Assembly (NCBI GenBank): GCA_030756715.1
Contig: JAVBJD010000006.1
Span: 1-42,798, forward strand
Origin: Conexivisphaerales archaeon
GTDB lineage: Archaea; Thermoproteota; Nitrososphaeria; Conexivisphaerales; UBA164
Length of the DNA stretch: 42,798 nucleotides
Reading direction: 5' to 3'
The notes below the pieces were generated by a model. It worked only from the letters and a program-made list of their open reading frames with translations, did no database searches and was not told the DNA's origin. Positions within the stretch are counted from its first letter, which is position 1, and each line of letters starts with the position of its first letter. Made by a program: the position numbers and the translations under genes. Positions 1 to 8,456 of this stretch are shown here, piece after piece.

Positions 1-308
1 TTTATACATCGTTTTGCATAACGGAGTAGCTCCTGTTAAACGGAATAACCCTCGAAACCCGTGAACCTTCGCCATTCAGGATGGAGAGGAGATCAGAGTA
101 TAAGTTAATTTTGGAAAAGCTCCATTTTTATTCTTAAATTCATGTAGTATATTTAAGATCGTCGTGTTGTAAATTGCATAGCCAAGCTTACTGAAAAGCG
201 GCATGTGAAAACTAACACCATACGCTCAAATTTTTTAGCGCAAAATAGGTTTATTTAAAATAAAATCAGTAAAGGGTTTTATAGCTGATTTAACTATAAA
301 TCGTTGTA
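1..308. other. Gene-free left edge, about 300 bases
   Basis: No convincing full gene lies here. The first ~110 bases look like the end of a decayed insertion element (separate entry). The remainder is AT-rich and ends in the probable promoter of the first gene: an AT-rich TATA-like stretch lies at about 249-265, 45-60 bases ahead of the ATG at 309. A weak inverted repeat (CGCT at 223-226 with AGCG at 237-240, over a T-run) could be a small hairpin. I see no tRNA or rRNA. Confidence 0.5.
30..137 (+). mobile_element. Possible remnant of an IS605-type TnpB 3' end / omega-RNA-like hairpin
   Basis: In the third frame the bases from 30 to a stop at 135-137 read as an open stretch containing REPSPFRMERRS, which resembles the low-complexity C-terminal tails of TnpB proteins. 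The DNA around 66-89 can fold as a hairpin: CCTTCGCCAT pairs imperfectly with ATGGAGAGG around a short loop, and is followed by a purine-rich GAGGAGATCAG. In IS200/IS605 elements the TnpB 3' end and element end overlap and carry such a hairpin as part of the guide RNA. An in-frame stop sits at 27-29, so any protein is broken. This is a resemblance only; the upstream part lies outside the window. Confidence 0.3.
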
Positions 309-764
309 ATGTCTAAAAAAGGAGAAGAGGAAGCATTCGAAAATATTACCGAGAATTTAGACTATTATACAAGAACAGAAAAAGGAAAGGAAGAGCTTTT
401 GGAGGCTCACAAAAAAAGGGAGAAACGGTTTATCGAAGAACTGCTAAAATATTATAGGCCTCAAAGAGACGTTATCTGGATGAGCCCTTATTGTAAAGAT
501 TGTATTTATTTTGTAAAAAAGAATAGCGCTGTAGCTAGATGCGAATATAACGACAGCAAACTGGTTAAGCCTTTCTATGGAACCGCGATATGGAAAATCG
601 TAAAAGATTTGGCCAGCGGAAAAACAACTTTAGAAGTAGAAGAGATAAGATGGGATGAAAAATGGATAGACGTTGCAAACGAAGAGATTGAAAATGCAAT
701 GCTAAAAATAAACGAAGGGAAACCATACAATTGTTATGTACCAAAAAGATCATCTGACGCTTAA
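309..764 (+). CDS. Hypothetical Cys-containing protein (151 aa)
   Basis: I do not recognise a family. The protein is charged and mostly helical at the N terminus (residues 1-50), then has a CxxC pair in SPYCKDCIYF (about residues 58-66), a third Cys in ARCEY and a fourth near the C terminus (PYNCYVP). Four cysteines spaced this way could bind zinc or an Fe-S cluster, but that is inference. It lies 56 bases upstream of the secretion ATPase gene on the same strand, and that gene has its own TATA box, so cotranscription is possible but not required. The start is ATG. No signal peptide or membrane segment is visible. Confidence 0.75.
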   Translation: MSKKGEEEAFENITENLDYYTRTEKGKEELLEAHKKREKRFIEELLKYYRPQRDVIWMSPYCKDCIYFVKKNSAVARCEYNDSKLVKPFYGTAIWKIVKDLASGKTTLEVEEIRWDEKWIDVANEEIENAMLKINEGKPYNCYVPKRSSDA

Positions 765-782
765 AAAAGTTTAAGTTTTAAG

Positions 783-790
783 TTTATAAA
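783..790 (+). promoter_or_regulatory. TATA box for the secretion ATPase gene
   Basis: TTTATAAA lies about 30 bases ahead of the ATG at 821, within an AT-rich run. No Shine-Dalgarno sequence is visible before the ATG. The spacing fits an archaeal promoter that yields a leaderless or nearly leaderless mRNA. Confidence 0.5.
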
Positions 791-820
791 TAAGAAAAAA
801 TAATTTTAATAATCAAGCTA

Positions 821-2371
821 ATGTTCTGGAAAAGGAAGAAAGAAAACAAACCAGAAGAAGAGGAAAAAAGACCTGAATATAACGTACAATTTGTTGATTT
901 AAAAAAGATTGAATCCCTTGGGAACGTATATGTTGGCATAGCAACAGATGAACATGGAGATTATATCTATTATGTTCTAGAACCCACGCTAAGCCCAGAT
1001 GAAATAAAGCTGATTGATGACGTAAAAAAATATTTGTTCGAAAAAATAAATTACAATACAAACGAATCAGAAGATCAAGTCTGGGAAAAGATGAAAAAGC
1101 TCATCGATTCAAGGCTAAAAGAATTAAAAATGCAGGATAAGAGTGAAAAGGTTTATTATTATATTAAACGAGATCTTTTAGGTTATGGCAAAATAGATGT
1201 AATGCTTCATGACGAAGAAATAGAAGACATATCATGTAACGGTCCTAACATACCAGTTTATGTATGGCACAGATTTTATGAAAGTTTACCTAGTAACGTT
1301 CATTTTTCGAGCAAAGAAGAACTCGATTCTTTTATTCTAAAGCTTGCTTATAAAAGCGGCAGGACTGTTAGCTTTTCTAACCCCCTGGTTGACGCAACTC
1401 TACCTGAAGGGCACAGAATACAGATAACCCTTGGAGGAGAAGTTACAGGCAGAGGCACAAATTTTACCATAAGAAAATTCAGGACTGATCCTATTACAAT
1501 AATAGATTTAATAAACTTTAAAACTTTGACAGCGCAGCTTGCGGCATATTTATGGATAGCGATCGAACATAACATGTCTTTGCTTATAGCCGGTGGGACA
1601 GCTAGCGGTAAGACGACTACTCTTAACGCTTTGACTGTTTTTATACCTATAAATTATAAAGTAATTACTATAGAAGACACAAGAGAGCTTAACCTTTATC
1701 GTCAAAACTGGATAGCATCAGTTACCAGAGAAGTACAAACAGAATTTGTCAAGAATATATCCCTTTTCGATCTTCTTAAGGAGGCACTAAGACAGAGGCC
1801 AGACGTTATAATAGTAGGAGAGGTAAGGGGTGAAGAAGCATACACGCTGTTGCAAGCAATAGCAACTGGTCACGGCGGTTTATCTTCAATCCATGCTGAA
1901 ACAATCGAGGCGGTTATAGAAAGGTTATCTACAAAGCCCATGAATATTCCCAAAGATTTCATTGCGAGCACCTTGAACATGATAGGTTTACAGTTAAGGG
2001 TAAGCATGCAAAAAAAGGTAACTAGAAGAATGATAGAACTAGCAGAAATAGTAGGGTATGACAGCAGCACTGAAAACGTTATAATAAAAGATTCTTTCAA
2101 ATGGGACCCTACTGTTGACGATATAAAATACTCAGGGGAAAGCAGAATAGCACAGTTGCTGGAACAAAGATACGGAATCAGTAGAAAAGATTTTGAAACT
2201 GAGCTTCAGAGGAGAGAAATTTATTTAAGATGGATGTCATTAAAAGGAATAAGAAGGATCGATAACGTAATTGAAATGATAAACAACTACAGAAAATCTC
2301 CCGAAGAAAGCTATTATCTGGCATTAAATGAACTTGAATCTATGACAAAAACAGAAAAACAGCTAGTTTAA
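821..2371 (+). CDS. Type II/IV secretion or type IV pilus/archaellum-type assembly ATPase
   Basis: This is a hexameric ATPase of the GspE/TadA/FlaI superfamily, which powers pilin or archaellin assembly at the cytoplasmic face of the membrane. The 516 residues show a charged N-terminal domain, then the RecA-like core. Walker A is GGTASGKTTTL (about residues 255-265). The Walker B/Asp-box region is PDVIIVGEVRGEEAY, followed by the His-box stretch TGHGGLSSIHAET. The length is usual for archaeal family members. The membrane partner (TadC/FlaJ) and pilins normally found next to it are missing: the next gene is on the other strand and its 3' end overlaps this one by 9 bases. Pilus, archaellum or secretion cannot be told apart from sequence alone. 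Confidence 0.88.
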   Translation: MFWKRKKENKPEEEEKRPEYNVQFVDLKKIESLGNVYVGIATDEHGDYIYYVLEPTLSPDEIKLIDDVKKYLFEKINYNTNESEDQVWEKMKKLIDSRLKELKMQDKSEKVYYYIKRDLLGYGKIDVMLHDEEIEDISCNGPNIPVYVWHRFYESLPSNVHFSSKEELDSFILKLAYKSGRTVSFSNPLVDATLPEGHRIQITLGGEVTGRGTNFTIRKFRTDPITIIDLINFKTLTAQLAAYLWIAIEHNMSLLIAGGTASGKTTTLNALTVFIPINYKVITIEDTRELNLYRQNWIASVTREVQTEFVKNISLFDLLKEALRQRPDVIIVGEVRGEEAYTLLQAIATGHGGLSSIHAETIEAVIERLSTKPMNIPKDFIASTLNMIGLQLRVSMQKKVTRRMIELAEIVGYDSSTENVIIKDSFKWDPTVDDIKYSGESRIAQLLEQRYGISRKDFETELQRREIYLRWMSLKGIRRIDNVIEMINNYRKSPEESYYLALNELESMTKTEKQLV

Positions 2372-3931
2372 TATCGCAGTTATCCTTCCTATGCCTCTTG
2401 CTTTTCCTTCCCTGAAAACAAATGTATCCCCTTCGTTAATTACAACAGGCCTGTACTTTAGCTGAAAAACTACGCTTCCAAATTCTCCTGTTTTAAGAAA
2501 AGGAGGTTGTGAGCTTATTATCTTTGCAACTTCCTTTATAGTGTTAACTTGTATTACGGGTTCATAACCCACTTTGATGAGCGTTGGATGATGTAATACC
2601 CTTATATCCGCTTTAAATCTCCAGACAGCCCTTACAGAGCTTATATCAGTTGTTAGAACCATTCCGCTTTTTATTTCTTCAGGCGGAATTCTGTTAAGGG
2701 CTACAGTTACGTAATCGCCCGCATAAGCCGAATTGACTGGCACACGGTTTTTATAGATCGAAAATACGCTACTCTTCCTAAAAGAACCGTCAGCTAATGG
2801 TCCTACATATATTTCTTCGTTCTCCTTTATGCTTCCGGTATTTATCAACCCGCTAACAACTGTACCTACGCCTGCAACTCTGAATATATCATCTATATAG
2901 AGAGTAAATTTTTCAGCCCTTCTTTCCTCCCAGTTTATCCTTTTTGGCAAAAAGTTCATGAATTTCTTCAAAAGGTCTAGCCCTTCTCCAGTTTTATTAG
3001 AAACAATGAATATAGGGGCGATTCTCCCGTTAGCTATGTTTTTTGATGCTACTATAAGATCTGATTCATCTTTTACAATAAACGGAATCTTATCTATGCC
3101 GGGCATCTTTAACATCTTGACAACTTCGTTCACGCTCATTTCGGCTATAGGCTTAGGAGCCATATCAGCCTTCGTAAAAACAACTATTATTGGTATTTTA
3201 AGTGCTACTGATATGCCGAGATGCTCTTTAAACGTGCCTATTGGCCCGCTGCTCAACGAAACAACCAAGATATTATAGTCAGGCAGATTCCCCATGATGC
3301 CCTTTAGCGTTGTCTTAAAGTACTTTTCGTGTCCAGCTAGATCTATAAGATAAATTATTTTGCTGCTCTTTAAGTATATCTCGGGTTCATTGTAATTTTG
3401 TAATATATCGTTTACAAGTCTTCCTTCAGAATCATAGCCGATTATATGTACAGATACAGAGGAAGTTCTTCTCATTTTTATCTCGTGCAAGTATCGTGCC
3501 ACAAGCGACATGGCATATCCGTTGCCGTTATCTAAAGTCGAAAACGTTAATACACCCTTTAATGTTGACTTTCCAGCATCCACGTTACCTAAAAGAGCTA
3601 CAGAAACCTCTACTGGCGGATAATTTCTTATTCTTCTGATGTAGACCTCAGCTATTGCTCCTTTTTCTCCCAATACTGTTCTTATTATCTGCATGCTGGC
3701 CCCAGCTTTTTGGGCTATAAGTTTAAGATTGTTTAAAGAATTGTTCAAATCAGAGTCTGAAAGACCAATTGGTTGTCCGTCATCAGAGAGCCCGACAATA
3801 TAAAAAGCTTCTCCGTGCCCTTCATTAAGCCTGTAAAGCATTTGAGCCGCTAGCCTTTCAGCCCTCTCTTCAGTTAGTTTTTCAAGTAATAATTTATACT
3901 CTATGTTTCCTTCATCGTTTTCTTTATTCAT
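2363..3931 (-). CDS. GTPBP1-like translational GTPase family protein
   Basis: This 522-residue protein belongs to the EF-1alpha/EF-Tu superfamily and most resembles the GTPBP1/GTPBP2 branch. G1 is GNVDAGKST (about residues 115-123). The switch I region carries RTSSVSVHIIGYDSEG, close to the GTPBP1 signature. G3 is DLAGHEKY and G4 is TKAD. Domains 2 and 3, the beta barrels, follow, ending in a VFREGKARGIGRI stretch typical of domain 3. The N-terminal ~110 residues form a separate alpha/beta domain, as in GTPBP1. In eukaryotes GTPBP1 acts on mRNA turnover and ribosome rescue; the archaeal role is unknown. It lies 3 bases downstream of the gamma-carbonic-anhydrase-like gene and is probably cotranscribed with it. 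The start is ATG. Confidence 0.85.
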   Translation of the reverse strand: MNKENDEGNIEYKLLLEKLTEERAERLAAQMLYRLNEGHGEAFYIVGLSDDGQPIGLSDSDLNNSLNNLKLIAQKAGASMQIIRTVLGEKGAIAEVYIRRIRNYPPVEVSVALLGNVDAGKSTLKGVLTFSTLDNGNGYAMSLVARYLHEIKMRRTSSVSVHIIGYDSEGRLVNDILQNYNEPEIYLKSSKIIYLIDLAGHEKYFKTTLKGIMGNLPDYNILVVSLSSGPIGTFKEHLGISVALKIPIIVVFTKADMAPKPIAEMSVNEVVKMLKMPGIDKIPFIVKDESDLIVASKNIANGRIAPIFIVSNKTGEGLDLLKKFMNFLPKRINWEERRAEKFTLYIDDIFRVAGVGTVVSGLINTGSIKENEEIYVGPLADGSFRKSSVFSIYKNRVPVNSAYAGDYVTVALNRIPPEEIKSGMVLTTDISSVRAVWRFKADIRVLHHPTLIKVGYEPVIQVNTIKEVAKIISSQPPFLKTGEFGSVVFQLKYRPVVINEGDTFVFREGKARGIGRITAILN

Positions 3932-3934
3932 TTT

Positions 3935-4447
3935 TTAGTACGTTATATTTTTATATGAATCCTTTAGTATTAAGGATTTTCTCCAACTTTCTTCAGCGTA
4001 TTTTCTCTGCTGAGGTTTAACTTCTCCAACTATTTTAGCAGGATTACCCATTACTAGGCTGTTTTCAGGTATGACCATAAATTGTGGCACCAAGCTTCCA
4101 GCAGCAACAAAGCTTCCTCTCCCTATCCGCGCATTTTCAAGTATTATTGATCCTGCGCCTATAATGCTTCCTTCTTCTATGACTACACCTTCTAATATAG
4201 ATCCCTTCCCTACTGTTACCTTTTTACCTATCACGCACGCGCTTTCGTCAGGCTTTATCAAAACGCCTTCGAGCACATTGCTGTATTCACCTAACTCTAT
4301 TGTATTTGTATCCGCTCTTAGAATGGAATTAAACCAAACGCTGGCGTTTTCTTTTATCCTGACATCGCCTATTAATATTGCGGTATTAGAAACGTAACTA
4401 GTGGGGTGTATAAAAGGTTTCTTCCCTTCAAATTCTATAAGCACCAT
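3935..4447 (-). CDS. Gamma-carbonic-anhydrase-like left-handed beta-helix protein lacking zinc ligands
   Basis: This is a hexapeptide-repeat protein of 170 residues with the fold of gamma carbonic anhydrases (Cam/CamH, PaaY, YrdA). FNSILRAD and NPAKIVGEV mark the family, as do repeats such as IGAGSIILENARIGRGS. The metal site is unusual. The family has a His after the NVQDG(x)3 stretch and two more in GHxxxxHG. Here these read GVLIKPDE, VGKGSILEGV and NVLEG, so Lys and Glu stand where the three His and the Gln would be. The Arg-Asp pair of RAD is kept. The protein therefore probably does not bind catalytic zinc as described and may be structural or bind another ligand. First gene of a two-gene unit with the GTPase. 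ATG start with an AT-rich TATA-like region upstream. Confidence 0.85.
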   Translation of the reverse strand: MVLIEFEGKKPFIHPTSYVSNTAILIGDVRIKENASVWFNSILRADTNTIELGEYSNVLEGVLIKPDESACVIGKKVTVGKGSILEGVVIEEGSIIGAGSIILENARIGRGSFVAAGSLVPQFMVIPENSLVMGNPAKIVGEVKPQQRKYAEESWRKSLILKDSYKNITY

Positions 4448-4512
4448 GCATATAATTTATTAAACGGCATTAAATTAACATATCCAAAAATATTATAATT
4501 AGGTGGAGGATT

Positions 4513-5289
4513 TTGTTAAAGGAAGACGTAATAAACAGGATTATTAGTAAATTTCCAGATAAAACTATAATTTACGCTGGCTGCCACGTCAAAAAAATCA
4601 ACTTTGATTACTGTTACAACGATCTAGTCATTTTCCCTTCTGAAATATCCCCTTCGATTTTCGATGAGGAAAATAAGGTGATTATATATGGGCTTCAGAA
4701 CGAAAAATCTTTGTTTAAAGAAGATACTATACCCCTTTACGACCCCTATTTTAAATACAATTTAGCGGTTAGCGAAAATAAATCAGCTCTGATCAAAAAC
4801 ATAATAAAAAATTCGCTAAAAGAGTCTATAAAACACTTATCGGAAATTTCCTTTTTTGGGTCGATATCATTTTACGCTTCTGTTGCGCGGCTGATTGAAC
4901 CAGCAGTTGTTTTGTCAGGCACAAGCTTGAGCCCCTCTCATATTTTTAGTCAAATAAATAAAGAAAATTCTGAAATCTTAAAGAAAATATTTGAAATTTT
5001 ACAGATAGATTCTAATCTGGGTTCAATTTTAAAGCAACGGGCATATACGTTGGCATCATTAATGCAAAAAAACAGTTCAATCATATTTTTAAAAAAGATT
5101 GATAATCTGCTTAACAATAAAAAAGATGTTGAAGCAAGCGTGTATTTTTTTCATGAGCTCTCGAAGCTTGAAGGTGAAAAGCTTCAAATGCTTTCAAAAG
5201 ATTTTAAATTCGGCGCTGTGGAGGGCAGAAAAAAGAATGAGGCGCTTGATTTGGTTAAAACATTATCTCAAAAACTAAACGACTTCTAG
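4513..5289 (+). CDS. Hypothetical protein (258 aa)
   Basis: No family is recognised. A strong Shine-Dalgarno stretch, GGTGGAGG (4502-4509), precedes a TTG codon at 4513 and fixes the start. Residues ~16-42 (IIYAGCHV... YNDLVIF) have the spacing of the GS...DxD strand-turn of nucleotidyltransferases, but the key Ser and first Asp are not there, so this is only a faint likeness. The middle and C-terminal halves are helical and Lys-rich without Cys clusters, signal peptide or membrane segments. It is divergent from the carbonic-anhydrase-like gene and its last 15 bases overlap the convergent lysA-like gene. Confidence 0.75.
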   Translation: MLKEDVINRIISKFPDKTIIYAGCHVKKINFDYCYNDLVIFPSEISPSIFDEENKVIIYGLQNEKSLFKEDTIPLYDPYFKYNLAVSENKSALIKNIIKNSLKESIKHLSEISFFGSISFYASVARLIEPAVVLSGTSLSPSHIFSQINKENSEILKKIFEILQIDSNLGSILKQRAYTLASLMQKNSSIIFLKKIDNLLNNKKDVEASVYFFHELSKLEGEKLQMLSKDFKFGAVEGRKKNEALDLVKTLSQKLNDF

Positions 5290-6609
5290 CTTCTCTTTAA
5301 GCAGGTTTCCTCCTTCTTCTTCAAAAAGATCCTGCAATTCCTGTCTTTTGCGTGCTAAATAGTAATGACCGTCAGAAGACCTGTAGACTATTGCGGGTTT
5401 GACCTGGCTGTGGAAAGGCATGTTAAAAACAACAGAATAAGCACCAACGTTCTTGATCAAAACAAGTTTTCCAACTTCAGCTCCATCTAATTTTGATTCA
5501 GGGCCAACCTGAAAAACATCCATAGAATCGCATAGCCTTCCTGCCACAAGCGGTTTTTCTTCATTAGTTTCGTTAGAGCCTATAACTTCCAGAGGATAAA
5601 CTTGTTGTAATAAAGCAATATCTAACAGATAATGATAACCAGCATCTAAGTAAACTATTTTTTTATTTCCATAATATTTCGAATTGACTATTTTTGAAAC
5701 CATCACAGTTGATTCAGCAACCACATATCTTCCAGATTCAACAGCTAAAGTGAAAAAGTCACCGTTAACGTCAACTAGCTCATTTATCTTTTCTATGATG
5801 GTTTTTACAATATCTTCAGGAGAAGGAACTTTTACTCCATAATTTACTGGTGTTCCGCCTCCTATATCCAAGAAGTTTATTTTGAATTCCCTTTCCTTTT
5901 TGATCTTTAAAATGAGTTGCTTGATTTTTTCTAAAGCTTGGAGATATGCATTGGGGTCTTCGAGCTGAGATCCTAGGTGAAAGTGGAAACCTCCAAATTT
6001 AACGTATGGCTCATCTAACAATACCTTTACCATTTTATAAGCGGACTCGGGGTTTGTACCGTTTAAAGGCACACCGAATTTGCTAATTTTCATGGCTGAT
6101 CTGATTTCTGCTCTTACCTGAACTTCAGGATTAACTCTGATGCTTATTTCAGGTACAACATTTAACGTTTTGCTAGCTTCAATAGCATTATAAAGGCCTC
6201 TCATTGAGCTTACTACGATTCTTCTGATACCCTTTGAAATAACATTTCTGTATTCGTCTTCTGTTTCAGTAACACTTGTGTAAACAACGTTTTCCGGTTT
6301 TCCACCGGATTTTAAAAGAAAGTAAAGCTCCTCCGGTGATGTAACGTCAAAGTGACTGTTCAATTTATTTAGATAATTTAGAATATAAGGATTAAAGTTA
6401 GCCTTTACTGAATAAGCTATTATTGAAGGACCCCTATAGATCGAGTAAGCCTCTTTTAGCTTGTTATAATTTTTTGCTATTGTTTGTTCATCTGTTAAAT
6501 AATATGGTGTACCGACTTTTTCAGCTAGAAAGTTCAAAAGTTGCTCGTCATAAGTAAGTTGTGTAAACGGCGTTTTCTCTTCTTTATAAAGAAGACTGAT
6601 TTTTTCCAT
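5275..6609 (-). CDS. lysA: PLP-dependent decarboxylase, probably diaminopimelate decarboxylase
   Basis: A fold-type III PLP decarboxylase (alanine racemase-like barrel plus C-terminal beta domain), 444 residues. The PLP lysine lies in AYSVKANFNP (about residue 69). Other family motifs are GGFHFHLGSQ, the phosphate-binding FLDIGGGTP, ESGRYVV and GRLCDSMDVF, which supplies the catalytic Cys in the dimer partner. DAP decarboxylase makes L-lysine from meso-diaminopimelate. Most TACK archaea make lysine by the LysW/alpha-aminoadipate route, so another substrate (ornithine, arginine or a carboxynorspermidine-type polyamine precursor) is possible. No other lysine genes are nearby. The gene stands alone; a ~120-base AT-rich leader separates it from S25e. 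ATG start. Confidence 0.8.
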   Translation of the reverse strand: MEKISLLYKEEKTPFTQLTYDEQLLNFLAEKVGTPYYLTDEQTIAKNYNKLKEAYSIYRGPSIIAYSVKANFNPYILNYLNKLNSHFDVTSPEELYFLLKSGGKPENVVYTSVTETEDEYRNVISKGIRRIVVSSMRGLYNAIEASKTLNVVPEISIRVNPEVQVRAEIRSAMKISKFGVPLNGTNPESAYKMVKVLLDEPYVKFGGFHFHLGSQLEDPNAYLQALEKIKQLILKIKKEREFKINFLDIGGGTPVNYGVKVPSPEDIVKTIIEKINELVDVNGDFFTLAVESGRYVVAESTVMVSKIVNSKYYGNKKIVYLDAGYHYLLDIALLQQVYPLEVIGSNETNEEKPLVAGRLCDSMDVFQVGPESKLDGAEVGKLVLIKNVGAYSVVFNMPFHSQVKPAIVYRSSDGHYYLARKRQELQDLFEEEGGNLLKEKLEVV

Positions 6610-6731
6610 TTTATTATTTGTATTATCCTTTGCATAGTCCCTTTTTAAACTTATCTGTACAAAATTTCAATCATTTGACAAAGTTTATTTTAGCTCGCTT
6701 AATAAAGTAAACAAAAATAAAAAGGCGTTTT

Positions 6732-7070
6732 CTAACTTGCTGCAGATACTGGCACGTAGATGTATCTGCCGCTTACCCCGCCAACGATTTTTAAGTAACC
6801 TTTTTCTTTAAGCTGTTCTAAAAAATTTTTTGCGACGCTTACTTTAACTCCAGTAGCTTTTGATAACTGGTATGGTGTGATAAAAGGCATTTCTTTAATT
6901 ATCCTCATAACGTCATTGTCGCTCAAAGTCATTATAAACTCTGATTTTGATTTATTCCTTTCTTCTGCCTTGTCCTTTTTCTTTTTCTCTAGCAGACCCT
7001 GTTTTTTAAGCTCCTCCCTCATCTGTTCTTTTTCTATAGCAGCGAGAGTCTTTTTCTTGTTTCCTCCCAT
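6732..7070 (-). CDS. rps25e: Small-subunit ribosomal protein S25e
   Basis: A 112-residue protein with the layout of archaeal S25e: a Lys/Glu-rich N-terminal tail (residues 1-45) and a winged-helix domain containing ITPYQLSKATGVKVS, FLEQLKEKGYL and a GGVSGRYIYVP end. S25e sits in the head of the 30S subunit. It is found in TACK and Asgard archaea and eukaryotes and is generally missing from Euryarchaeota, so it helps place the organism. It is a single gene with an ATG start and AT-rich upstream DNA. Confidence 0.88.
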   Translation of the reverse strand: MGGNKKKTLAAIEKEQMREELKKQGLLEKKKKDKAEERNKSKSEFIMTLSDNDVMRIIKEMPFITPYQLSKATGVKVSVAKNFLEQLKEKGYLKIVGGVSGRYIYVPVSAAS

Positions 7071-7186
7071 GTTTTTTATTGAATTTAATCATGTTAAAAA
7101 ACTTTATTGAAAGATCTGAAAATATTTCTAGCTAGAAATGATTTTCGGTACGAAGCAAAAAATTCTATCCTATTGTATCTTTAAAA

Positions 7187-8416
7187 TTATTGTTTTTGTT
7201 GAGAAAGCGAAGGCGCGATTTTAGCCCACCCAGCAACAGTTATAACGTTCGTTGATATTATAATTAATGAAGCGATAGTTACTATATAATGAGCCATTGG
7301 CAGAGAATAGTATAAAGCTAATGAAGCGAGCACAGCAGGCGTCAATCCCTGCGCCATCATAACATAGTATGCTTTTCCGTATTTTTTGTTTTTTGTAGAT
7401 AATTTTACAGCAATGTATCTATCTCCAAGAAGTATGATAAGCAAAACCCCTAAGTAAATATAAGTTAAAATCGAAAACAGCTTATCAATAAAAAACACGA
7501 GACCTATAAAAAAGAAAAAGTATGTCCTCAAAAAGAACGTGATTTCCTTTTGAAACATTTTTATGTAATTTACTTGCAGATCAATAATCTGTTCGCTTGA
7601 GTTGGTTTTAAAGAAGTTTAAAAACGTCTTGTTGTTCATCAGCATAATACCTAACGTTAACACTCCAAGAATTGCGCTACCGTTTATGAACGATAGAAAC
7701 GCGTAGAGCGCTAATGTGTAGCCTATAGTTGCTATGTAAAAGAATTCTTCAGCCCAAAAATGTCTGGCAAACTCTATCCACACTAAAGCTGCTACAAATC
7801 CTATAACAATACCTATGCTGATTTGAGAGACTAACGAACTAACTATGTTCTCAAAGCCGTATATGTTGAAAGGCACAGATTGTAAAAATGAATTTAAACC
7901 AAATGTAAAGAGTACTATTAAAATCACGCTATTAAGGCTGGCCTCCAGAGTGATGTTAGTGAAAAAATCTTCTTCCTTAAGGCTTTTTGCCAAGTAAGGC
8001 ACTACAGTCGTCGTTGTTTCACCACCTACAACCGTAGCCAGAAAGAATGAAGAGTAACTGCCCCATTCGAAAACATATCTAAAAACGATAAAAGTCAATA
8101 CAACCGACAAAGTAACATATATCAATGTTCTCAATACAGCGCTTGCGCCTTCCTTTAAAAGGTCATCAATCATAAAGCTCATTCCAAGCTCAAGCATTAT
8201 CATCGCTAAAGTTAGCTGTGATAAATAAGGTAATATTTGAACTATTATAGAATATGGAAATATTTTAAAAATCGGTCCAAATAGTATTCCTATCAGTATT
8301 AAGAATATATATTCTGAAAAACCGGTTTTTTTGAAAAACATCTCTCCAAAAAAACCTATGAAAATTAGCCCTGCGGTTATAAAAAAAATCGATATGTAGG
8401 AGAGAGTATAACTCAT
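7187..8416 (-). CDS. CPA2-type cation:proton antiporter
   Basis: An integral membrane protein of 409 residues with about 11-13 hydrophobic segments. It resembles the KefB/NapA (CPA2) Na+(K+)/H+ exchangers: IFLILIGILFGPIF near the N terminus, LELGMSF, a conserved central stretch VVGGETTTTVVPYL where CPA2 proteins have the ion-binding region, and QGLTPAVLASL near the C terminus. There is no C-terminal RCK/TrkA-N regulatory domain. It likely exchanges protons for Na+ or K+ in pH or ion homeostasis. It is divergent from the Pus10-like gene, with only 40 bases between start codons. ATG start. Confidence 0.85.
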   Translation of the reverse strand: MSYTLSYISIFFITAGLIFIGFFGEMFFKKTGFSEYIFLILIGILFGPIFKIFPYSIIVQILPYLSQLTLAMIMLELGMSFMIDDLLKEGASAVLRTLIYVTLSVVLTFIVFRYVFEWGSYSSFFLATVVGGETTTTVVPYLAKSLKEEDFFTNITLEASLNSVILIVLFTFGLNSFLQSVPFNIYGFENIVSSLVSQISIGIVIGFVAALVWIEFARHFWAEEFFYIATIGYTLALYAFLSFINGSAILGVLTLGIMLMNNKTFLNFFKTNSSEQIIDLQVNYIKMFQKEITFFLRTYFFFFIGLVFFIDKLFSILTYIYLGVLLIILLGDRYIAVKLSTKNKKYGKAYYVMMAQGLTPAVLASLALYYSLPMAHYIVTIASLIIISTNVITVAGWAKIAPSLSQQKQ

Positions 8417-8456
8417 ACAAATAGTTTTAAATATACTATGTATTTAAAATTTTCAG

